Positions 45,201 to 52,900 of a stretch of 64,000 nucleotides of DNA are shown one piece after another. The DNA is from Myxococcus stipitatus DSM 14675 (GTDB taxonomy: Bacteria; Myxococcota; Myxococcia; Myxococcales; Myxococcaceae), in NCBI RefSeq assembly GCF_000331735.1, contig NC_020126.1:6342501-6406500 (forward strand), read 5' to 3'. Position numbers and translations under genes: made by a program. The first letter of the stretch is position 1. Each line of letters begins with the position of its first letter. The notes under the pieces were generated by a model. It was not told where the DNA came from. It ran no database searches and was given only the letters and a program-made list of their open reading frames with translations.

Positions 45201-45870
45201 GAGCGTCCAGGTCCCCGTACAACAAGGTGCACTGCTCGATGAGGAGCTGGAGGCTGAAGGCATCCGCCATCAGCAGGTCGAAGCTGACGTGGAGGTGGAC
45301 CGTCCCGCCGGGCAGTCGCGAGGCACGGACGTCGAACAGCGGAAAGCGGTCCGCGGGGAGCACCTGATGCGAGAGCTCACCGCGAATCGCCAGCAGGTGC
45401 CGGTCCACCTCCCCCCGCGTCCCGTGCGTCAGGTCGTAGGTCGTGATGCGGAAGGGCGGCACCGAGGCGAGGACCCGCTGCTCACCCGTCGGCAGGACCA
45501 CCATGCGCAGCATGTCGTGGTGCTCGATGAGCCGCTGGAACACCCGCTCGAGCCGCTCCGGGTCCAGCGTGTCGAACGCCACCTCCAGATAGCCATGGGC
45601 AGCGACGCCTCCCGCGTCGAAGGCGTCTTGCCGACCCACCCAATAGGCATTCTGGAGGTCGGTGAGCGGAAACGGAGCGAAGCGCGCTTCGTCGGTGGCG
45701 CGAGGGAGGGAGCGAAGGTGCTCCAGGAGCTGGGTCTTCCGCTCTCGCAGCACCGCGCGCAGGCGCTCCGTGAGGTGCCCGGGAGGCGCGCGGAAGCGCA
45801 GCGCGTCCCCTTCCGCCCACAGCTCGATGCCCTTCTGCTGAAGCTCGGCGAGGAGCTCGGACGCGCTCAT
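36271..45870 (-). CDS. Hybrid NRPS-PKS: Cy-A(Ox)-PCP-KS-AT-DH-KR-ACP (second thiazole plus enoyl unit; MtaD/MelD type)
   Basis: 3199 residues. TubC_N (1-55); heterocyclisation domain with DLLMADAFS (about 197); adenylation domain with the Cys code D-L-Y-N-L-S-L-I-W; thiazoline oxidase (about 975-1245, with RKSHRAF and GLYPVQVYL) inserted between A8 and A10; PCP Ser1319 (FFDLGGTSVQV); KS with VQTACSSS (Cys1562), the Q variant often seen after NRPS modules; malonyl AT (GHSLGE Ser2005, HAFH); DH with HRVQGVSVLP (His2303) and LLDACLQ (Asp2473); KR near 2801 with GGLGALG and VED in place of LDD, so probably B-type; ACP Ser3106. It forms the second thiazole and one E double bond. ATG 45870 overlaps the upstream stop. 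Confidence 0.93.
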   Translation of the reverse strand: MSASELLAELQQKGIELWAEGDALRFRAPPGHLTERLRAVLRERKTQLLEHLRSLPRATDEARFAPFPLTDLQNAYWVGRQDAFDAGGVAAHGYLEVAFDTLDPERLERVFQRLIEHHDMLRMVVLPTGEQRVLASVPPFRITTYDLTHGTRGEVDRHLLAIRGELSHQVLPADRFPLFDVRASRLPGGTVHLHVSFDLLMADAFSLQLLIEQCTLLYGDLDAPLPRLEHTFREYFSALAQRRREQGASAYQRSLEYWRKRLETLPGPPELPLSADADVSGPRRFVRRKAELEPAAWRAFRRHASAAGVTASMALGAAFAEVLRAHSRSNRMTLNLTLFNRLPFFEDVEQLVGDFTSGILLEVDGTNAETFAQRARRLQGQFFEDLEHSAVSSVQVMREANRLGRLDTSTGMPYVFTSLLTETGRVLRLGPGVRIVEVLSQTPQVWLDHQVFELDDSLYFSWDAVEALFPPGLLDTVFAAYVRLLHRLSEDASAWESPARQPLPPEQLARREAYNATRRPVSPERMEDLFLRRAAERPEAPAVITRDAVLSYGALEERSARVASWLLSHGAGPDRWVAIVAEKGPEQVVAALAILRAGAAYLPLDPALPTERLHTLLRDARVGLVLTQSHLAGTLSWPEDTVRLAVDQAPSLPLREGGLPPVQGNGLAYVIYTSGSTGRPKGVMIDHRGAVNTLLDMNERFGVGPEDRVFALSSLSFDLSVYDVFGTLAAGGAIVMPAPGTQRDPGHWLSMLEHGRVSVWNSVPALMEMLVEFVEGEQRRLPDSLRLVWMSGDWIPLTLPDRIRARSPGVELVSLGGATEASIWSILHRIEAVDRTWRAIPYGAPMMNQKFHVLDEALEPCPEWVTGQLYIGGIGLALGYFGDAERTASRFITHPRTGERLYATGDLGRFRPEGYIEFLGREDFQVKVQGHRIELGEIEAALSTHPSVRGAVVNAVGKPGGARRLVAYVVADAAPAEAQLAEAHEPAPRLGVISDPVERLEFKLKSPGLRDDVGHREAVSLQRPVLDAEALRRVTARKSHRAFHAGQVSAELLGGLLGCLMQVPLEDSLLPKYQYASAGGLYPVQVYLHVKAGRVTGLGGGTYYYHPKNHQLVLLTADAAMSRSLHAPANRAVFDGAAFSVFLVGQLSAIEPLYGELARDFCLLEAGYIAQLMMSSAAGGELGLCPVGGLDFASLRGLFDLGEQHVLLHSFLGGGVGGEVRVSSGTSLPDELRRHLMAKLPDYMVPNAFVLMDALPLTSNGKVDRDALRPPSEAPVTRAPAARAPRTELERSLATILQEVLHLDEVDVHRNFFDLGGTSVQVVQIHRKMRERLGVDLPIAQMFRFTTVSALAEFVSARGSESSVAAPRVEARREAPRQSVERVPEAGLESAIAIVGMSGRFPGARTLEEFWRNLREGVESVTFFTDAELRGSVLDASRLDHPDYVRAAAVLDDVEFFDAEHFGFMPKQARLTDPQHRIFMECVWEAIEDAGYDPKRLDKLVGVYAGSILSNYLLYHLGSKVGREGIVRDLQSLIGNDKDYLATHVSYRLGLKGPSVSVQTACSSSLVAVHLASQALRNRECDMALAGGVAVRLPQKSGYLFEQGAILSPDGHCRAFDADARGTLFGSGAGVVVLKRLKDALADGDCIRAVIRGSAINNDGAMKAGYTAPSQEGQAAVISAALAAAGVSPASIGYIETHGTGTPLGDQIELSALQQAFGIDTGSAGPWPIGSVKTNVGHLEVAAGIAGLIKTVLSLQHRALPPSLNFKRPPADFERSPFTVNTRLTEWRRDETPRRAGVSSFGIGGTNAHVVLEEAPEESRKEEKEEVRAHVLALSARSEKALRELAGRYARSAEGEVGDVCFTANEGRGRYGQRVAVVGRTLEELKEELGRYEREGVVEKGAVGQAKKVGGEEVVMLFTGQGVQAEGMGRELYETEETFREEMRKCDEVMRRETGESLLEVLYGGKGKELEKSRVSQGALFAVEWSLAQMWKKWGVKPAAVMGHSLGEYVAASVAGVFGWEEGLKLVMERGRLMEGMEEGGRMVAVMCGEEEVRREGGGGLIAAVNGPEEVVLSGREEEVEEVVERLRGKGKESRRLKTTHAFHSSLMEPMREEFERVAGRVRMERGEVEWVSNVSGREVRGDEAREGRYWGRQLREPVRWWEGLRGLYEKGYRVFVEVGPKATLTGLGKRYLGEAEWVGSLKPGRSDREELLGSAARLYVKGVEVKWGELEGGRERRRVPLPTYPFQRERFWLERPRESTHPAPTTPSGQGLLGRRLRSPALTQTVFESSLGASVLPFLSEHRVQGVSVLPSTVLMELARAAAAKLLGAGAHAVEDLRIHEALVLHDEAERTLQLITPPAGDDVLSFQVFSADPRATEAEWKLHASGTLQRAARDAAPSPRALDALLARCPKEVSVAALYEHFQARGIQYGPSFRGVERILLGTGEALGWVQLPDDLSADALGVSLHPVLLDACLQVCGALFLEADASLYLPVSVKKLRVWREPGTSCWSHVAIARETSAAGSALTGTVCLLNESGEVCAELEGLRFHQVSSSALQRLLGKGRDWTYEVSWEPRPLAPAPVGGTARPETWLVFTDEGGVGVSLARSLEAGGARCVWVRPGAAYSSQGGSAFTVDPARADDFARLFREVAGPGAPACRGAVFLWGLDARAEVPACQGALLLAQELARRSAVVSPRLWMVTRGVQCTGHEASVPAVLNAELWGLGRAMALEHPDSWGGLIDLDAVADAREPELLMAELRQSPEGEQVAYREGQRWVARLTRCPVSNPARPPGARVHPEASYLITGGLGALGLHVARWLVDQGARHLVLMGRSAVGEAARDEVRSLAQAGASVDCVQGDVSHPEDVSRILGAIAASGYPLRGVVHAAGVVEDATLLSLDWKRFERVLAPKQQGSWNLHQQTKSLPLDFFVLFSSSSAVLGAAGQSNYAAANAFMDALAHHRQALGLPAVSINWGPWSGAGMAASLEVPEQRRWFDWIDPAQGLELLGQVLDSGRTQVAVLPVDWSRYARRQSESGAVGLLRNVLDDARVSLPRSKVVPMWERLKGQQRNRQQETLFDHIHQQVAQVLGLDAAKQMSGGLGLFDAGLDSLLAIELRNRLQTSLGVERPLAATLVFEHPSIDSLTEHLATEVFALGPLRAAAEPVPTEGADGGLTELEQLPPEELGSRLDLKLAALEKWMDGD
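39112..40482 (-). repeat. AT cassette repeat, copy 2 (in the NRPS-PKS gene)
   Basis: The 1371-bp partner of 27779-29155. Here the sequence after VMERGRLMEG follows a normal AT, so this copy looks ancestral in the region where copy 1 carries indels. The edges fall at conserved linkers either side of the AT, the same places used in natural and engineered AT exchanges. Shared identity is much higher than between any other pair of domains in the operon, which implies recent duplication or gene conversion. Confidence 0.93.
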
Positions 45871-48800
45871 AGCGCCCCCTCTTCCCAAGCCAGCGCGCCA
45901 CCGAGCAGGCCGTGGAGGTACTCGTGCCGCTCCTCGAGTCGGAAGGCGGTGCGAAGCGCCTCGAAGCGCAGCCCGCCCACCTGACACAGGCCCAGCTGCT
46001 GCTCGGCGGCGCGCAGCTCCAGGAGCTGCGACATGAGCCCCGCTTCGAGCAGGGCGAAGTCCCGCCACTTCTCTCCATACAGCGGCTCGACGGCACGTCG
46101 GTCACACACCAGGAAGAGCGAGAACGCGGAGCGCTCGAACACCTGTTGATTCGTGGGCGCATGCAGCGACGCGTCCACTCCGCTCGAGTCAGCGAGCCGG
46201 ACGAGCCCCTGGCGCACGGGGTCCAGGTAGTAGGCCCCCGCCTCCAGGCCCCTGACTCTTCCCGGCGACGCGGACAGGTAGAGCTGCACCGAGTAGGTAC
46301 CGCCGGCCGAGCCATACTGGTACTTGAAGCGCCCCTCGACGTCGATGGAGCACAGGCACGACAACAGCCGCCCCACGGACTCCGCGGTCGCCGGCTCCGA
46401 GGAGAAGCTCCGGTGACTGGACCGCTCCAGGGCGCGCCTTCTTCGCGCCTCTTCATTCGAGTTGCCTCGAAGCGCCACCGTCGTCACCTGCTCGAAGGTG
46501 CGGACGCCGTGGCGGGCGCGCTTCCAGACCTCGCGCTGCTCCAGGTCCAGAATCAACCCCGCCTCGCTCGCCGCGCACGAGCCCTTGGACTCCATGGGCT
46601 GGCGCTCGGCGTAGTACGCCACGATCTCCGCGACGTTCCGGAGCGTGAGGAACTCCGTCATCCGGGGCCGGCTCCCGAACACCTGCTCCAGCCGCGTCGC
46701 CAGCTTGATGAGCTCCACCGACGTGGCGCCCAACCGGAGCAGCGGGGCTTCCGGGTCGATGTGCGGACGCTTGAGTGTCTCCGCGACGAGCTCGCTGACC
46801 TTCGCGAGCAGGAGTCCATTCCGCGCCTCCAGCGCGGGCGAGGGCCCCGTCGACTTCGCGACCGGCTCGGGCAGGGCCTTGCGGTCGACCTTGCCATTCG
46901 CGGACCTGGGCAGCGCGGACAGGCTGACGAAGACACCTGGGACCATGTAGTGCGGCAAGGTCTCGCCGAGGAACTGGCGCAGCACCTCGTCCGAGGGCGC
47001 GCTGTGCCCCGCCCCCGGGACGACGTAGGCGACGAGCCTGCGGAGCGTCTTCTCACCCGGCGCGGCCACCACGGCGTCTCGCAGCGTCGGGTGCTTGAGC
47101 AGCGCGGCCTCGATTTCGCCCAGCTCGATGCGGTGCCCGCCCACCTTCACCTGGAAGTCCTTGCGGCCGAGGAACTCGATATCCCCACCGGGCATGAAGC
47201 GGCCCAGGTCTCCGGTCCAGTAGAGGCGCTCGCCCGTCACCGGGTGCTCGATGAAGCGCTCGCGCGTCAGGGACTCGTCACCGAAGTAGCCCCGCGCCAG
47301 TCCCTCTCCGGCGATGTAGAGGTCCCCGGGAACGTGCTCGGGTCGAGGAGACAGGGTCTCGTCCAGCACGTGGAAGCGCTGGTTCGCCATGGGGCGGCCG
47401 TAGAGGATGCTGCGCGCCGCGCGCTCCACCTTGCCGATGGGATGGAGAATCGACCAGACGGCGCCCTCCGTCGCGCCGCCCAGGCTGATGACTCGCACCT
47501 CGCTGGAGAGGGCTCGGATGCGGTCCGGGAGGGTGACGGGAATCCAGTCACCGCTGAGCAACACCAGCCGCAGCGAAGCCGGGAGCCGCTCGCCACGAGA
47601 CTCGAGCAGGTCCACCAGCATCTCCATCAACGTGGGGACCGAGTTCCACACCGTCACGCGCTGCTCTCGCAGCCACCGCAGCCAGGTCGAAGGCTCCCAC
47701 GTCGCTTCGGGCCGCGGCAGCACGAGCGCCGCACCCGCCGCGAGGCTGCCGAAGATGTCGTAGACGGAGAGGTCGAAGCCCAGCGACGAGAGACCGAAGA
47801 CGCGGTCCTCCGGGCCGACCCTGAAGCGCGCGTTGATGTCCAGCAAGGTGTTCGCCGCGGCGCGATGCTCCACCATCACGCCCTTGGGGCGCCCCGTCGA
47901 ACCCGAGGTGTAGATGCAGTACGCCAGGTCCGACGCCCGCCGCGAAGGCAGCCGAGGCGGCCGCCGGTCCGCGACGTCGGGAATGGTCACCACCCGAATC
48001 CCATCGGGCCACGCGAGCCGCTCCGCGCGAGAGGCGTCCGTCACCACCACGCGGACCCGCCCCTCCAGGAGCAACAGCCGACGACGCTCGTCCGGGAGCG
48101 AGGGCTCGATGGGGAGATACGCGGCCCCCGCCAGGTGGATCCCCAGCACCGCGACCACCTGGCGCCAGCCTTTCTCCAGGACCACGGCCATCAGCTCATC
48201 GGGCCGAGCCCCCAGCTCCAGGAGGTGTTCCGCCAGTGCTCCGGCGTGCCCTCGGAGCTGGCCATGGGTCAGCGTGCGTCCCTCGTCGAGCACCGCGACG
48301 CGCTCGGGGGCGCGCTCCGCCTGCGCGAGGAAGAGGTCGTCCAGCCGCGTCTCCAGGATGTGCGTCGCGGTGGCGTTGAAGGACTCGCGCCGCTGCGACT
48401 GCGCCGGGGGGAGTCGCACCGGCGTGACCTCGTCCCACGCCGAGGGGTCGTCCGCGAGCCGGATGAGGAGGGCCTCCTGCGCGGAGAAGGCATCCTCGAG
48501 CAGTCCCTCCGGAAAGAGCCCCTCCGGGCTGTCCCACGAGAAGCGCAGCACGCCGTCGTCCTCGAGGACCTGGTGGTCGATCCACACCTGCGGCGTCTGG
48601 GAGATGGCGTAGGCCTGCTTGCCCAGCCACCCGAAGAGGAGTCCTCCCTCGGCTCGGGCGGAGCGGTGCCCCAGCAGGCTGGTGAAGACGATGGGCATCA
48701 GCCCTCCGCTTCCCTCCCGCCGCCTCGCGCGCTCGCGCATCACGCGCACCCCGCTGAACTCCAGGTGCTCGAGGTCCCGCGCCAGTTGGTCCCGCAGCGC

Positions 48801-49913
48801 CACCGCACGCTGGCGGAACGTCATGCCCTTTCCATCCACCTCCAGCAGCACGTTCGTCGTGAAGTCCCCCACGACCTTGTCGATGGCCGGATGGATGGGA
48901 GGGCGCTGGAACAAGGTGAGGTTGAGACAGAAGCGCCGCGTCTCACTCCAGCTCGCGAGCACCTCCGAGAACGCCGCGCAGACGACGCCCGAGCGCGTGA
49001 GCCCCGCCTCCGCCGCGCGCTCCTTCAACAGCGCCCAGCGGCGCGCGTCCAGGCCCCCTCGCAGGCGACGGAACGAAGGCCGGACCAGGTGCTCTGGCGA
49101 GGTGGCCAGCGGGAGCACGGGCGCATCGGGGAGGTCCTCCAGGCGCGCGGTCCAGTAGGCCTCCGCGCTCCGCCAGGCGCTTGTCTCCCGCGCGGCCTTC
49201 TCCGCGAGGACATGGTCCCGGAACGTCACGGGCACCGGCTCCAGGCGGCGGTCCGGGTCGGCGGAGAGCTCCCTCCACTCGTCCGAGAGGGCCATCATGG
49301 ACGCGGCATCCATCGTGATGGCGTCGAGGTCGATGTGGATGCGCGCCTTGCCACCATCGAGGAGCGTCGCGCGCAGCTCGAAGGTCGGCCAGTGCCCGGG
49401 GGGCGTGGACCGGTTCGACAGCTCCCGGCGGACCTCCGCGAGCTTCGCCTCCACCGCGTCGGGGGGCTGCCCCCGCAGGTCCATCACCGGCATGGAGAAC
49501 GGCGGCACGCTCTCCAGCACGCGCTGCTCACCGGACGGGAGCACCACCGAGCGCAGCATGGGGTGCTGGTCGATGAGGCGCTGCCAGGCCCCCGACAGGC
49601 GGCCGAGGTCCAGGCCGTGTCCATCGAACTCGTGGTACAGGTGGCAGGAGACGCCCCCGACTCCGAAGTCGATGCCGTGCCCCACCAGGTACGCTTCCTG
49701 GAGGTCCGTCAGCGGGAAGGGCTCGTGGGAGACCTCGGCGCGTGGCAGGGCCCGGCGCAGCGCTTCCAGGATTTCGTCCTTCCTGGCGGCGATGTGCTTC
49801 TGGAGGTCCGGAGTGATGACGTTGCGCGCGGCGCGGATGCGCAGGTGCTCGTCCTCGACCCTGAGCTCCACCCCCAACCGCATCAGCTCTGAAATGAGTT
49901 CGGTGGCATTCAA
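45867..49913 (-). CDS. NRPS module Cy-A-PCP-Ox (first thiazole; MtaC/MelC type)
   Basis: 1348 residues from a TTG start at 49913. TTG is chosen because the next in-frame ATG (49879) would cut the TubC_N docking domain, a GGAGGAG lies eight bases upstream, and it overlaps the preceding stop (TTGA). Order: TubC_N (1-55); heterocyclisation domain with DAITMDAAS (about 195); adenylation domain (A3 near 670) with Cys code D-L-Y-N-L-S-L-V-W; PCP with GATSVEL Ser1065; FMN-dependent thiazoline oxidase at the C-terminus (about 1110-1345, RSSHRSF and YQYGSAGG). The oxidase follows the PCP here, whereas in the next protein it is inside the A domain, as recalled for MtaC and MtaD. It condenses, cyclises and oxidises one cysteine onto the starter acyl group. 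Confidence 0.92.
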   Translation of the reverse strand: MNATELISELMRLGVELRVEDEHLRIRAARNVITPDLQKHIAARKDEILEALRRALPRAEVSHEPFPLTDLQEAYLVGHGIDFGVGGVSCHLYHEFDGHGLDLGRLSGAWQRLIDQHPMLRSVVLPSGEQRVLESVPPFSMPVMDLRGQPPDAVEAKLAEVRRELSNRSTPPGHWPTFELRATLLDGGKARIHIDLDAITMDAASMMALSDEWRELSADPDRRLEPVPVTFRDHVLAEKAARETSAWRSAEAYWTARLEDLPDAPVLPLATSPEHLVRPSFRRLRGGLDARRWALLKERAAEAGLTRSGVVCAAFSEVLASWSETRRFCLNLTLFQRPPIHPAIDKVVGDFTTNVLLEVDGKGMTFRQRAVALRDQLARDLEHLEFSGVRVMRERARRREGSGGLMPIVFTSLLGHRSARAEGGLLFGWLGKQAYAISQTPQVWIDHQVLEDDGVLRFSWDSPEGLFPEGLLEDAFSAQEALLIRLADDPSAWDEVTPVRLPPAQSQRRESFNATATHILETRLDDLFLAQAERAPERVAVLDEGRTLTHGQLRGHAGALAEHLLELGARPDELMAVVLEKGWRQVVAVLGIHLAGAAYLPIEPSLPDERRRLLLLEGRVRVVVTDASRAERLAWPDGIRVVTIPDVADRRPPRLPSRRASDLAYCIYTSGSTGRPKGVMVEHRAAANTLLDINARFRVGPEDRVFGLSSLGFDLSVYDIFGSLAAGAALVLPRPEATWEPSTWLRWLREQRVTVWNSVPTLMEMLVDLLESRGERLPASLRLVLLSGDWIPVTLPDRIRALSSEVRVISLGGATEGAVWSILHPIGKVERAARSILYGRPMANQRFHVLDETLSPRPEHVPGDLYIAGEGLARGYFGDESLTRERFIEHPVTGERLYWTGDLGRFMPGGDIEFLGRKDFQVKVGGHRIELGEIEAALLKHPTLRDAVVAAPGEKTLRRLVAYVVPGAGHSAPSDEVLRQFLGETLPHYMVPGVFVSLSALPRSANGKVDRKALPEPVAKSTGPSPALEARNGLLLAKVSELVAETLKRPHIDPEAPLLRLGATSVELIKLATRLEQVFGSRPRMTEFLTLRNVAEIVAYYAERQPMESKGSCAASEAGLILDLEQREVWKRARHGVRTFEQVTTVALRGNSNEEARRRRALERSSHRSFSSEPATAESVGRLLSCLCSIDVEGRFKYQYGSAGGTYSVQLYLSASPGRVRGLEAGAYYLDPVRQGLVRLADSSGVDASLHAPTNQQVFERSAFSLFLVCDRRAVEPLYGEKWRDFALLEAGLMSQLLELRAAEQQLGLCQVGGLRFEALRTAFRLEERHEYLHGLLGGALAWEEGAL

Positions 49914-52900
49914 AATCGGAACTCCTCCATCGAGTCGTTGGCGGCCACCTCGGTCGAGGGCGGCCGGGCAGCAAGGCTTTCGAGGGCGAGCTTCACGAGC
50001 CCATCCAGGCTCAGGCCGCTCAGGAGCGTGACGGCGGAGACCGTCAACCCCAGCGACTGCGACAGCCGCGCCTTGAGTTTCATCCCCATGAGGGAGTCGA
50101 AGCCGAAGCGCACGAGGGGCAGCCGCGCATCGGGCAGCCCTCCCGGAAGCTCCAGCAGCAGGGCGACCTCCGTCTGGAGGAAGGTCTCGACGCGCGCGCG
50201 CCACTGCTCGGCCGGCAGCTGGACCAGCTCGTGGAGCGGAGGCAGGGCTTGGGGCGGCGCTGGACGCACGGCCTCTGGCGCCGCCGCCACGAGCCCCGCC
50301 ACCACTTCCGGGAGCGGGAGCGAGGGCTCGGGGTTCGCCACCCAGTAGCGCTCCTTCCTCCACGGATACGACGGGAGCGGCACCCACGCTCCTCCCTCGG
50401 GGAAGAGGCGCGGCCACTCGGGCGAGACACCCGCGACGAACAGGCCGCCCAGCATCGAGAGCAGGGACTCGCGCAGGGAGGCGTCCTCCCGCAGCGCGGG
50501 CAACACCGTCGCGTGCCGGGCGCACCGCTGGACGACGGGCGCGAGGAGCATGGCGGGGCTCAGCTCAACGAAAGTGCCGAGTCCGTCCTGCTCGAGGGCC
50601 GCGAGGGCGGACTCGATGCGCGTCCGCCCGTCCTGGTGCCGCGCCCAGTGGTCACTCGCGAAGTCTCCCGCCACCGCGCGCGCACCGGTGACCGACGAGT
50701 AGATGGGAATCGTCGGAAGGTGCGCGGTCACCTCCACCCGCTCACCCACCACTCCCGCCATGAGGAGGTGCACCGCGTCTTCCAGCGAGAGGACTCCCGC
50801 GACGTGCGCCGCGATGACTTCGCCGAAGCCGTCACCGAGCACCGCGTCGGGCTCGATACCGCAGGCGCGCAGCCGCGCCACGAGCGACAACTGCAAGGAG
50901 AAGCGTGCGAGCCGCTCGACACGGCTGGCGGAGAAGGCCCCCGGGTCCTTGCGCAGCTTCTCGATGACGGGCCCTCCCGCGAGCCGGTTCAGCACCGCAT
51001 CCACGGACAGCAGGAGGTCCTGGAGGCCCGGGGCCTCGCTGAGCGCCTCGCTCGCGCTGTCGCTCCACAGCTCCTCATCACCGCTGAAGAGGAAGACGAC
51101 GCCGGGTGCCCCACCTCGCGACGCGAACCCAGCGCGTGCCGAGGGAGGCGTCACACCCCGGCGGAAGGCCTCGAGGGCCACCGCCGCCTCCTGCTTGGAG
51201 CGAGCCACCACGGCGAGCCGATGCTCATGGTGGCTCCGACGACAGCTCGCCGAGTAGCACACGTCCCGAAGTGAGGCCGCCCGCCCTTCCCCTTCATCCA
51301 CGAGCAGCGCGTGGAGACGCTCCGCGGACTCGCGCAGGGCCTCGGGGTCTCTCGCCGAGAGGACGAGCAGCTCCGGACCCTCTGGAGGAACCTCCGTGCG
51401 AGGGGGACGCGCGGGCGCCTCTTCCACGACGAGGTGTGCGTTCGTCCCGCTGAACCCGAAGGAGCTGACGCCCGCGACCCGCGAGCCGCCCTCGGGGGCT
51501 GGCCACGCCTGGTGCTCGGTGACCACCTCGATGGGGAGCTCGGCCCAGGGGATGTAGGGGCTCGGTGTCTCGAAGTGCAGGCTCCGCGGCAGCTCGCGGT
51601 GCCGCAAGGCGAGGAGCACCTTGAGCAGACTGGCGATGCCGGCCGCGCCCTCCAGGTGCCCCAGGTTCGTCTTCACCGAGCCGATGCGCAGCGGCGACGA
51701 GCGCGGACGCCCGGGCGCCAGCACCGAGGTGAGGGCCTCCACCTCGATGGAGTCACCCAGGGAGGTGCCGGTGCCATGGGCCTCGACGTAGCCGACGTCG
51801 AGCGGCGCGACACCGCCTTGCCGCAGCGCGCGCTGGATGACCCGCTCCTGGGAGGGACCACTGGGTGCCGTCAGCCCATTGGAGCGCCCGCCCTGACTGA
51901 CGGCCGAGCCTCGCAGCACGCCCAGGATGGGCGCTCCTTCGGCGAGCGCATCCGACAGGCGCTTGAGCACCACGACGCCCGCGCCTTCCCCTCGGACGTA
52001 GCCGCTGGCGGCGCTGTCGAAGGCCCGGCATGCGCCGTCCGTCGACAGCACCCGGAGCTTCGAGAAGTAGACCGACATCCTCGGAGACAGCAGGAGGCTC
52101 GCGCCGCCGACGAGCGCGACGTCACACTCCCCTTCGCGCAGGCTCTGGCAAGCCAGGTGCGCGGCCACCAGGGAGGACGAGCACGCCGTGTCGACGGCGA
52201 CGGCGGGCCCCTCCAGCCCCAGCGCGTAGGCGATCCGCCCCGCCGCGATGCTGTGGACGCTCCCGGAGCCCGAGTAGGCGTTGATGCCGCGAGGGTCTCG
52301 CGCGTTGAGCTCCAGCAGCGCGTAGTCGCTCAAGCAGAGGCCGACGAACACGCCCGTGGCCGTGCCCTGGAGCCGCTCCACCGCGACGCCCGCGCTCTCC
52401 AGTGCCTCCCAGCTCAGCTCCAGCAGCATCCGCTGCTGTGGGTCCATCGAGCGGGCCTCCGCCTTCGAGATGCCGAAGAAGGAGGCATCGAAGGCATCCA
52501 CGTCGTCGAGGAACCCGCCATGCCGCGAGTACATCTTCCCCGGGGCCTCCGGGTCCGCGTCGTACCAGGCGTCCAGGTCCCACCGGTCCGAGGGCACCTC
52601 GCGCACGGCGTTCACACCGCCCGCGAGCAAGCGCCAGAAGTCCTCGGGACTCCGGACGCCGCCCGGGAAGCGGCACGACATCCCCACCACCGCGATGGGC
52701 TCGGCGCCGCCTGGCTTCACGCGAGCGCCCTTCACGGGCGTCGAGGAAGACGCGTCGGCATGGGAGCCCAGGCGCTCGCGCTGCCAGGCATACGTCGGTA
52801 GCTCGGTCATGTGTCCCCCCTTGGGGAAGAGCCCCTTCCACATGGGCTCGCGCCCCATCGTGTGAAGTGTTCCCAGCGCCTCCAGCAACGTCGGGCGGGG

